A stretch of DNA of 5,515 bases from Candidatus Zixiibacteriota bacterium. Lineage in GTDB: Bacteria; Zixibacteria; MSB-5A5; GN15; FEB-12. The translations under genes were made by a program, and so were the position numbers. This document shows, piece by piece, positions 1 through 5,515 of the stretch; within the stretch, counting starts at the first letter, position 1; every line of letters begins with the position of its first letter. The notes under the pieces are model-generated. The model did not search any database. It had not been told where the DNA came from and saw only the letters and a program-made list of their open reading frames with translations. The DNA lies in the NCBI GenBank assembly GCA_018816665.1, contig JAHIVM010000242.1, positions 1 to 5,515 on the forward strand, in the 5' to 3' direction.

Positions 1-200
1 GGCAGGGAATCTCAACCCCGTAGCGACGGTCTCCGCAATACGCCGTTTGGATTGAGGCTACAGCGGATTCAATGATATGAGGCGAGGAGGTTCGCAAACC
101 GACAGAGACCGGCGATTCCAAATCGTAGGGACACCTGCGCTACGGTCAGCGAATGATTTTGTTGACCGGGACGGGTTCCAAACGGTATCATGAGGCAACC
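1..200. other. Non-coding upstream region with small inverted repeats
   Basis: No convincing gene is visible. One forward frame is open from the left edge to a stop near base 75 and another to a stop near base 54, but both are too short to be recognised as the tail of an upstream gene. The stretch has an 8-base inverted pair, CCGTAGCG (18-25) and CGCTACGG (138-145), with a second inverted pair nested inside it, GGTCTC (28-33) and GAGACC (105-110), and a near-palindrome GGTTCGCAAACC (89-100). This could be a remnant of a dispersed intergenic repeat or simply a leader region. A pair of this length can arise by chance in 150 bases, so the meaning is uncertain. Confidence 0.5.
162..191 (+). promoter_or_regulatory. 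Possible sigma70-type promoter before the repeat-protein gene
   Basis: TTGACC (162-167) and TATCAT (186-191) each match five of six bases of the -35 and -10 consensus and are 18 bases apart. Transcription would begin near base 198, only a few bases before the ATG at 201, giving a nearly leaderless message that would not contain the weak GAGG at 192-195. That makes the call doubtful: either the message is leaderless or the real promoter lies further upstream or outside the window. Confidence 0.25.
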
Positions 201-2150
201 ATGAAAACACTTGCCACCCTTATGTTTGTCTGCTGTCTGGCTGTCTTATCGACAGCCCAGGACAACAACCAGACCGCCCCGGTCGCCCCGGAAACGTTCG
301 GCCTCGAACACCTCAGCGAGTATCTCGGCCTGGTGCCCGATGATATCTCCTTCCGCTCGGACTACACCGAACCCGACTCTTTCCGGTTGCAGATTGTCGC
401 CGACCTCATGGTCCGGCCGCTGGGGATGATCGACTACCTGACAGAACTGAAAAACGCCCATGTCAAAGCCCAGCCGGAGATTCTCGCCGGCATCCTGCAT
501 TCGGACATGAAGGGCGAATACCAGACCGGCCGCCGAGGACCCTTCCGTCCCGATGTTGCCGATCTTGAGAGCAGGTACAATCTGTTCTACACCGATCCGC
601 AGCTGAACCATCTGCTCAGCCGGGCGGCCAGCTATATCGACATCGTAATTCCGCGTTCCACCGAAATGATGCTGGCTCCTTTGTCTCGCGACCAGCGGGC
701 TTTCCTCACCACGAATTTCAAAGAACTGCTGGTCACCCGTGAGGATGAGGAGTTTCTCTCACCCCAGGCCATGGATTCGCTCGAGCGACTCGAGGAAGAC
801 TACGCCGAATCGTTTGTGGAATTCGGTCAGGCGATTGATCGCGATCCCCTGGTAGCGGCCGGAATTGACTGCCTCCGTGATTTACTGCTTGATCTGAACG
901 GCCTTCGGTCGGGTTTGCGATCCGGCGCCCTGTCGGTCAAGCAACTGGTCGAGGGCACCGGCTACCTGCCGGACAATGTTAACCGCGACAGCTACCTGGG
1001 GATGCAACCGGGGTGGAAGATTGGCGGCGCCGGTAATGACTATTACAGCGGTGACTACAAGTTCATTCTGGATTTTGGCGGCGATGACGTTTACGATCTC
1101 AGCTATGATCCCAAAAAGCCTCACCCGGTGATTATCATCGATCTCAGCGGAAACGACCACTACCGTGCCCGGACCGATTTTGCTCTTGGCTCGGGATGTT
1201 TGTCGACCGGCGTGTTGCTGGATTTTGGCGGCGATGACCGTTACGACGGCAAGTCGTTTGGGCTCGGCTCGGCCTTTTTTGGCCTGGGCATTCTCTACGA
1301 TGCCGACGGTGACGATCGCTACAACGGCGATACCCATGTCGAGGGAGCCGGGACCTTTGGTATTGGCCTCCTGATCGACGAGGGCGGCCGTGACACATAT
1401 AATGCCGCGCTGTATTCGGAAGGGTTCGGTTTCGTCCGCGGGGCGGGGATCATCTATGATGTTGACGGTTCCGACAGCTACTACGCGGGCGGCAAATACA
1501 AAGACATCCTGCGCTACGACGATCATTACCTGTCATTGTCGCAGGGATTCGGTTACGGCCTTAGACCGTGGATGTCCGGTGGTATCGGGGCGATTATCGA
1601 TATCGCCGGCAACGACAACTACTACGCGGATATTTTCGCCCAGGGCTGCGCCTACTGGTGGGCGGTGGGCATGATTTACGATTCATCCGGCCTGGACAAC
1701 TATCAGGCGTTCCAGTATGCTCAGGGCACCGCCACCCACATGGCGCTCGGACTGCTGATCGATGACTATGGGGAAGACGTGTATTTTGGCAAGGGCCTGA
1801 TGCAGGGCTGCGGTCATGACTACTCTGCGGGCATTATCCTCGACCGTCACGGCAACGATATCTATACTGCTTACGATCTTTCCCAGGCGGCCGGGTCGGC
1901 CAATGGCGCCGGGGTGCTGATCGACAATGAGGGCGACGACCGGTATTACACAAAAAGCCCGGAGAAAACGCAGGGGTACGGCAACCCGCGACGGGATTTC
2001 GGGTCAATCGGCCTGTTTATCGATTTGGGCGGGCAGGATCAATATCTTGGCAACGGGTTTAATAATCGCTACTGGACGACTCCGTCGAAATGGGGTGGCG
2101 GTATGGACATTGAACTCAATCCGCCGGATACGACGGGAGGTGAGCAGTGA
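201..2150 (+). CDS. Exported protein with thirteen D-x-x-G-x-D-x-Y repeats, probable beta-solenoid
   Basis: I do not recognise a named family. The start at 201 is chosen over an in-frame ATG at 153 because it opens a clear signal peptide (MKTLATLMFVCCLAVLSTAQ, likely cut after Ala19) and has GAGG five bases upstream; the product is 649 residues. There is no proper lipobox, so it is probably cut by signal peptidase I and is periplasmic, surface or secreted. Residues about 21-270 look mostly helical and match nothing I know. Residues 278-615 hold thirteen cores of the form (three hydrophobics)-D-x-x-G-x-D-x-Y, with the core Tyr at 282, 298, 321, 348, 374, 400, 427, 474, 501, 528, 555, 582 and 615. 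Linkers often carry Q/E-G-x-G. Regular Asp and Gly suggest a metal-binding beta-solenoid similar in logic to RTX, which is inference. The tail (616-649) is Gly/Pro-rich. The stop overlaps the next gene's start, so the two are coupled. Confidence 0.9.
   Translation: MKTLATLMFVCCLAVLSTAQDNNQTAPVAPETFGLEHLSEYLGLVPDDISFRSDYTEPDSFRLQIVADLMVRPLGMIDYLTELKNAHVKAQPEILAGILHSDMKGEYQTGRRGPFRPDVADLESRYNLFYTDPQLNHLLSRAASYIDIVIPRSTEMMLAPLSRDQRAFLTTNFKELLVTREDEEFLSPQAMDSLERLEEDYAESFVEFGQAIDRDPLVAAGIDCLRDLLLDLNGLRSGLRSGALSVKQLVEGTGYLPDNVNRDSYLGMQPGWKIGGAGNDYYSGDYKFILDFGGDDVYDLSYDPKKPHPVIIIDLSGNDHYRARTDFALGSGCLSTGVLLDFGGDDRYDGKSFGLGSAFFGLGILYDADGDDRYNGDTHVEGAGTFGIGLLIDEGGRDTYNAALYSEGFGFVRGAGIIYDVDGSDSYYAGGKYKDILRYDDHYLSLSQGFGYGLRPWMSGGIGAIIDIAGNDNYYADIFAQGCAYWWAVGMIYDSSGLDNYQAFQYAQGTATHMALGLLIDDYGEDVYFGKGLMQGCGHDYSAGIILDRHGNDIYTAYDLSQAAGSANGAGVLIDNEGDDRYYTKSPEKTQGYGNPRRDFGSIGLFIDLGGQDQYLGNGFNNRYWTTPSKWGGGMDIELNPPDTTGGEQ
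1032..2045 (+). repeat. Coding tandem repeat, 26/27-residue period, thirteen copies
   Basis: This segment encodes residues 278-615 of the exported protein. Distances between successive core tyrosines are 16, 23, 27, 26, 26, 27, 47, 27, 27, 27, 27 and 33 residues, so the period is about 80 bases in the regular parts. Example cores are LLDFGGDDRY, ILYDADGDDRY, VLIDNEGDDRY and IIYDVDGSDSY. The invariant positions are the first Asp in copies 2-13 and the Gly, second Asp and Tyr in all thirteen. Copy 1 (GNDYY) lacks the hydrophobic strand and first Asp, so it looks like an N-terminal cap. Most copies have diverged at DNA level, indicating old repeats under protein-level selection. Confidence 0.9.
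2136..2143 (+). promoter_or_regulatory. Strong Shine-Dalgarno site for the HEAT-repeat gene
   Basis: GGAGGTGA is an eight-base match to the anti-Shine-Dalgarno complement. It lies inside the last codons of the upstream gene, with three bases between it and the GTG at 2147 (six after the AGG core). It supports the GTG start, since the next in-frame ATG (2237) would delete the signal peptide. Confidence 0.8.
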
Positions 2151-3100
2151 AGCGATCAAATGTGATTGTGGGCATAGGGCTCACCCTGCTATTGTTCGTT
2201 GTGGCTCCGGCTGTGGACGTAACTGCTCAGGATGCCATGCAGCGTCGAATCGATTCGCTGTTTGTCCTGGCATCATCGGGCTCGGTCACTCACAAAGACA
2301 TGGTCGAGCCGGCGCAGGACAGCATCGCCGCGCTGGGTGCCGCAGCGGTCCCGTATATGGTAGCGAAGTACACTACTAAGTCTGCCCGCGAGAAATGGGC
2401 GGTGACGTTTATCCTACGGAAGATCGGCGCGGCCGGGGTACCATCGCTGGTGTCATCGCTGAGGACGGCTGACAGCTTGACAATCGGACGGATTTGCGAT
2501 GTGCTGGGAGATATCAAGGACACCGGAGCAGTGATGGCATTGATAGACATGCAGGATCATTCGCGCTGGCAGGTTCGCGACGCCGCCGTTGGATCACTGG
2601 GCAAGATAGGTGATCTTCGGGCGGTCGAGACAGTCATGACCAGGCTCGTCGACACAATCGGTCAGGTTCGCAAGGCCGCCTCGGTGTCGGCCGGGAAACT
2701 GGTCCTGGCGGATGCGGCCGAGGAACTGGTTCATATGCTGGGCGATGAGTTTTACGGGGCACGCATGTCGGCCCTGGCATCGTTGCAGACACTGGATACG
2801 TCCCTTGTACTGAGCATCCTGGCCGATTCCATCAACTCGGCCAACCACCTGGTTGGTGATCTGGCCTGCAAGTTTCTGGGTGATACCGGGGGAGACCACA
2901 GCATGGCGTTGCTGCTGACCCAGATTACTTCGGACAATCCGGACCGTCGCGCTCACGCCGCCGTTGCCCTGGTCAAAGCCGACCCGTGGGACAACTGCGG
3001 ATATCGCCATTTCTACTACAATGTTGAACCCGACCGGCTGGTCCGGCTGAAGATTGAGTCAGCTATTCGGGCCGCGCAGGATGAACAAACGGAGTCTTAA
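2147..3100 (+). CDS. Exported HEAT-repeat protein
   Basis: A 317-residue protein starting at GTG, which overlaps the preceding TGA as GTGA. Residues 1-27 form a signal peptide: MKRSN, a hydrophobic run VIVGIGLTLLLFVVA, and a likely cut after VTA (Ala27). The rest is a run of roughly seven helical pairs of the HEAT type (the PBS-lyase HEAT-like group), for example around residues 54-73, 80-107, 110-133, 140-167, 171-199, 203-227 and 235-261. Characteristic pieces are RDAAVGSLGKIGDLRAVETV and VRKAASVSAGKL. HEAT arrays are superhelical scaffolds for protein binding; no catalytic residues of a phycobilin lyase can be inferred, and that family label should not be read as function. The C-terminal part (281-317, with WDNCGYRHFYYNVEPDRLVR) departs from the repeat pattern. 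Coupling to the upstream exported repeat protein suggests a partner role, which is inference. Confidence 0.9.
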   Translation: MKRSNVIVGIGLTLLLFVVAPAVDVTAQDAMQRRIDSLFVLASSGSVTHKDMVEPAQDSIAALGAAAVPYMVAKYTTKSAREKWAVTFILRKIGAAGVPSLVSSLRTADSLTIGRICDVLGDIKDTGAVMALIDMQDHSRWQVRDAAVGSLGKIGDLRAVETVMTRLVDTIGQVRKAASVSAGKLVLADAAEELVHMLGDEFYGARMSALASLQTLDTSLVLSILADSINSANHLVGDLACKFLGDTGGDHSMALLLTQITSDNPDRRAHAAVALVKADPWDNCGYRHFYYNVEPDRLVRLKIESAIRAAQDEQTES

Positions 3101-4295
3101 AGACCGACTGAAAAGTGTCGGACCTCTGGTCACCAAGGGGCAGGAAACTCAAACGACATCTAAGATGCCGGGACGGTATATCCGTCTGGCGGAGGCAGTC
3201 GACGGAACGCTCATTGAGGGGTTCGGCGGATGTTTCTGTCGCGTGAGCACCGTGTATCCGTTTGGATTTGCATTTGGCGACAGCAAACTGGGACCCCTTG
3301 ATCCCGATACACCGGTCGCTCATTCGGCGTTTGCCGCCGACGAAATCGATGGCACCGCGGCGCTGTCCGATTTGCTCTTTTTTGATCTGGAGACCACCGG
3401 ACTGGGGGGCGCGGGCACGGTGCCGTTTCTGGTCGGCTGTGGGTCGCTGGTACCCGGCGGCTTTGAAGTCCGTCAGTATCTCCTGCCTGACTACGAGGAC
3501 GAGGCCGGCCTTCTGGAGCACTTCCTCAACGAATTTCATGACCGGACCACCCTGGTCACCTATAACGGTGCGGCGTTTGACCTCAATGTCTGGCGCGACC
3601 GTATGATCATCAACCGGGTCGGACGAAAACTCCCCACTGATTCCCATATCGACCTGTTGCATTCGGCACGACGGCTTTACCGTCGCCGCCTGGAGAGCTG
3701 CACCCTGGTTAATGTTGAGCGCGAGGTGTTTGGTTTCTACCGCGAGGGCGATATCCCCGGTTACCTGATTCCGTCGGTATATTTCGACTGGCTCGGCTCC
3801 GAGGAGGTGGGGCAGTTGCCAACTGTTTTGGAGCACAACCGCTGGGACATTCTGGCCATGTATTTTCTGCTCCTGACCGTTTCCGAGGCCTTTGTCACGG
3901 AGGGTGAGTCGTTGACCCATACCGACGACGTGTATTCGCTGTCGCGCGTGTACGGTCGCCGGAAGGACACAAAACGGGTTATCGACCTGCATCGACGGCT
4001 GGATGAAGAGACAGGTGCGACACTCTCCGCCGATGTCCTGCTGTACCACTCGCTGGCCTTGAAACGGGCCGGTGACTGGGGGGGGGCGGTGCGGTTGTGG
4101 CAGCGTTTGTCGGGTATGGAGGCCGCCGAGGCCTTTGACGCCAGTATCGAGCTGGCCAAATACTACGAGCACAAATCAGAGGATCTCGCAGCCGCCTACG
4201 AGCACGCTCGTACGGCGGAACGGCTTGGTGCCCGGGGGATATCCCGGAGTCGCGACCTGCAAAAACGGCTGAGCCGTTTACTGTCCAAATTGTGA
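3081..4295 (+). CDS. YprB-like RNase H-fold (DEDD) predicted exonuclease with TPR-like C-terminus
   Basis: A 404-residue cytoplasmic protein of the YprB/RNase_H_2 family (COG3359-like), predicted 3'-5' exonucleases acting on nucleic acid. Residues about 97-265 hold the nuclease fold: motif I FDLETTG with Asp102 and Glu104, motif II YNGAAFD with Asn162 and Asp167, and motif III HNRWDILAM with His252 and Asp256. The family signature between them is also present: HIDLLHSARRLYRRRLESC, then LVNVEREVFGF and DIPGYLIPSVYFDWL. All expected acidic metal ligands are present, so it should be active. Residues about 282-400 are helical and TPR-like, usual for this family. I chose ATG 3081 over TTG 3054 because it is the better codon and still leaves 96 residues before the nuclease fold; neither has a good ribosome site. 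It overlaps the HEAT gene by 20 bases, so reinitiation is likely. In Bacillus yprB neighbours the helicase gene yprA; none is in this window. A run of nine G lies at 4078-4086 in the C-terminal part. Confidence 0.92.
   Translation: MNKRSLKDRLKSVGPLVTKGQETQTTSKMPGRYIRLAEAVDGTLIEGFGGCFCRVSTVYPFGFAFGDSKLGPLDPDTPVAHSAFAADEIDGTAALSDLLFFDLETTGLGGAGTVPFLVGCGSLVPGGFEVRQYLLPDYEDEAGLLEHFLNEFHDRTTLVTYNGAAFDLNVWRDRMIINRVGRKLPTDSHIDLLHSARRLYRRRLESCTLVNVEREVFGFYREGDIPGYLIPSVYFDWLGSEEVGQLPTVLEHNRWDILAMYFLLLTVSEAFVTEGESLTHTDDVYSLSRVYGRRKDTKRVIDLHRRLDEETGATLSADVLLYHSLALKRAGDWGGAVRLWQRLSGMEAAEAFDASIELAKYYEHKSEDLAAAYEHARTAERLGARGISRSRDLQKRLSRLLSKL
4263..4279. repeat. Perfect inverted repeat at the 3' end of the exonuclease gene
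   Basis: AAACGGC-TGA-GCCGTTT can form a seven-base-pair stem with a three-base loop (an eight-base repeat around a single G). It ends 13 bases before the TGA stop codon. The bases after it are not a T-run, so it is not a standard intrinsic terminator. It may slow transcription, protect the 3' end of the message, or be chance. Confidence 0.4.
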
Positions 4296-4335
4296 TCTTA
4301 TCAGTTATCTTTCTGGTCTAAATTGGTCCGGCACC

Positions 4336-4365
4336 TTGAGTTGGGCCGTCTCCCGCCGATACAAT
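4336..4365 (+). promoter_or_regulatory. Possible sigma70-type promoter before the HDOD gene
   Basis: TTGAGT (4336-4341) and TACAAT (4360-4365) are 18 bases apart, with four and five of six consensus matches. The predicted start of transcription, near 4372, would fall inside the ribosome binding site at 4370-4376, which argues against it or for a slightly different start. The 88-base gap after the exonuclease gene is the only intergenic room in the window, so some promoter here is reasonable. Confidence 0.25.
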
Positions 4366-4369
4366 GAGC

Positions 4370-4376
4370 AGGAGGT
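4370..4376 (+). promoter_or_regulatory. Strong Shine-Dalgarno site for the HDOD gene
   Basis: AGGAGGT is followed by seven bases and then ATG at 4384. This near-ideal site and spacing fixes the start of the HDOD gene. Confidence 0.85.
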
Positions 4377-4383
4377 TCCAACT

Positions 4384-5515
4384 ATGGATAACGATCTGAT
4401 CCAAAAAGTTCTCAACGACAGCAGCCAGTTGTATTCACTTCCCCAGACGCTCGTTGAAGTGCTTCGCGTGACCAGAGAGGAAAAATCCTCGGCCGATGAT
4501 CTCGCGGGCGTACTGGCCAAAGATCCCGCGCTTACCACTCGCGTCCTGCGCGTGGTGAATTCACCGTACTACGGCATGGCCCGACAGGTGTCGTCCATCA
4601 AACAGGCGGTGGTGATGATCGGTATGCGGCAGGTGACGGCCCTGGCCCTGTCTGCTTCGGTGTACCGGATGACAGACAAGTGGGAATCCACTCTCGACCG
4701 CATGCGATTCTGGCGCCACTCCCTCTCGGTTTCTATTGCCGCCCGGTCAATCGCTGAAAAAGCCGGTAACCGGAATCTTGAAGAGGTTTTCGTGGCCGGG
4801 TTACTTCACGATATCGGTTTGCTCATTCTCGAAAACTCGTTTCCTGAAGAGTTCCGCAAGATATGGAAAGAGGCCGGACGCAAGGGTTCGCTGGTGGATC
4901 TTGAGGAAGAGGCCTGGGGAACCAACCATGCGCGCGTAGGGCAGTTCCTGCTCGAACAATGGCAGATTCCGGCCATCATCTGCGAAGCGGTGGGACGACA
5001 TCACAATGTTTTTACGCTGGGTGCCGATGATGCGGAATTTATTCCGGGGCAGATTGTCAATCTCGCCAACCGTATCTCGCCATTGCCTGCCGGTGAACGG
5101 CGACCGGTGGAATCCGATCATGAACGGGAAAGCAAAGATATCATCCGCGAGAATCTCCGGTTGACCACCGACGATCTCCTGCACATCGAACGCAATCTTC
5201 TGTCCAATACGGTCAAGGAATCCAAATATCTGGAAATCGATGTCGGCAGCAACGATGATCTGTTGCTTGAAGCCAACCGTCTTCTTTTTGATCAGTATGC
5301 CTCGGTTGAACGGTTGCTATCTGAAAATCGGCGCCTGGAAAAGCAGCGGGCCGGTGATCAGGTGAAGCGCGGCTACCTGGAATCGTTCAAAAGCACAGCG
5401 ACCGCCCTCACGAAGTACCTCGATCAGAGTTCAACCACTATTCTGCAGAAGGCGCGACGGGTTGAAGAGGGTATAGAATCCGGTTCGATTATCGACCCGG
5501 AGGGCGTGGTGAGGA
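4384..5515 (+). CDS. HDOD-domain signalling protein, partial (C-terminus beyond the window)
   Basis: The reading frame is open from ATG 4384 to the right edge, 377 full codons, with no stop. Residues about 10-205 are an HDOD domain (PF08668-type, an HD-related output domain found in bacterial signalling proteins). Diagnostic pieces are LAKDPALTTRVLRVVNSPYYG (45-65, given here in part as its key residues Asp47, Pro48, Asn59, Tyr62-63, Gly64), the IKQAVVMIGMRQV stretch (72-84), and AGLLHDIGLLILE (138-150). His112, His142-Asp143, His182 and His206-His207 are present, while the usual last Asp appears as Asn229. Residues about 292-335 form a coiled coil (ANRLLFDQYASVERLLSENR). Residues 334-377 then resemble the helix of a histidine-kinase dimerisation domain but without the phospho-accepting His. 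HDOD proteins typically act as cytoplasmic signal adaptors; the specific role here is unknown. The strong ribosome site supports independent translation. Confidence 0.9.
   Translation, partial: MDNDLIQKVLNDSSQLYSLPQTLVEVLRVTREEKSSADDLAGVLAKDPALTTRVLRVVNSPYYGMARQVSSIKQAVVMIGMRQVTALALSASVYRMTDKWESTLDRMRFWRHSLSVSIAARSIAEKAGNRNLEEVFVAGLLHDIGLLILENSFPEEFRKIWKEAGRKGSLVDLEEEAWGTNHARVGQFLLEQWQIPAIICEAVGRHHNVFTLGADDAEFIPGQIVNLANRISPLPAGERRPVESDHERESKDIIRENLRLTTDDLLHIERNLLSNTVKESKYLEIDVGSNDDLLLEANRLLFDQYASVERLLSENRRLEKQRAGDQVKRGYLESFKSTATALTKYLDQSSTTILQKARRVEEGIESGSIIDPEGVVR

Noticed and set aside
153..200. Upstream in-frame ATG at 153 as the start of the repeat-protein gene
   Set aside because: It has no ribosome site and would put 16 polar residues in front of a well-formed signal peptide.
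882..1526. A 214-residue minus-strand open frame opposite the repeat region
   Set aside because: It is Val/Ile/Ala-rich and its periodicity comes from the sense repeats; it has no independent evidence of coding.
1390..1674. Plus-strand open frames in other phases within the repeat gene
   Set aside because: They are Thr/Arg/Ala-rich shadows of the repeat-coding frame with no ribosome site or recognisable domain.
1032..2045. Classical RTX calcium-binding toxin repeats
   Set aside because: The unit is 26-27 residues with D-x-x-G-x-D-x-Y, not tandem nonapeptides of GGxGxDxUx, and there is an N-terminal signal peptide rather than a type I secretion layout.
3054..3080. TTG at 3054 as the exonuclease start
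   Set aside because: It is a weaker codon without a ribosome site and adds nine residues deeper into the HEAT gene; ATG 3081 is simpler, though not proven.
3063..4172. A 369-residue open frame on the minus strand opposite the exonuclease gene
   Set aside because: The plus strand has a complete, motif-bearing exonuclease here. The antisense product shows no recognisable motif and reads as the mirror of a biased codon usage.
4263..4310. Intrinsic terminator after the exonuclease gene
   Set aside because: The hairpin lies inside the coding sequence and is not followed by a T-run, so it is listed only as an inverted repeat.
4801..5184. A 127-residue minus-strand open frame opposite the HDOD gene
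   Set aside because: The plus-strand HDOD frame is continuous with conserved motifs through this stretch, so the antisense frame is a shadow.

Overview
The window carries four protein-coding genes, all on the + strand, packed tightly. The first three overlap or nearly touch and look like one transcriptional unit. The fourth starts after an 88-base gap and runs off the right edge. I see no rRNA, tRNA, CRISPR array or insertion sequence. The DNA is moderately GC-rich by eye. Two N-terminal signal peptides, large repeat proteins and an HDOD signalling protein suggest an environmental Gram-negative bacterium. The style resembles uncultivated FCB-group or Zixibacteria-like genomes, but that placement is an inference from style, not from a marker gene.

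Layout. Bases 1-200 are non-coding and hold small inverted-repeat elements. At 201-2150 is an exported 649-residue protein: a helical N-terminal part of unknown family, then thirteen copies of a motif built around D-x-x-G-x-D-x-Y, mostly spaced 26 or 27 residues apart. At 2147-3100 is an exported HEAT-repeat protein whose GTG start overlaps the previous stop codon. At 3081-4295 is a YprB-type (RNase H-like, DEDD) predicted exonuclease with a helical TPR-like C-terminus, overlapping the HEAT gene by 20 bases. At 4384 to the right edge is an HDOD-domain regulator with a coiled coil and the beginning of what may be a degenerate histidine-kinase dimerisation helix.

How the genes may work together. 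The two exported repeat proteins are translationally coupled and probably act together outside the cytoplasm, with the HEAT protein a candidate partner or scaffold for the repeat protein; this is inferred from gene order alone. The exonuclease and the HDOD protein are cytoplasmic families with no obvious link to the exported pair, so the run may be an operon of convenience. The most interesting object is the 26/27-residue repeat protein. It resembles a calcium-binding beta-solenoid in logic (a ladder of regularly spaced Asp and Gly), but its period and motif are not those of classical RTX repeats, and I cannot assign it to a named family.
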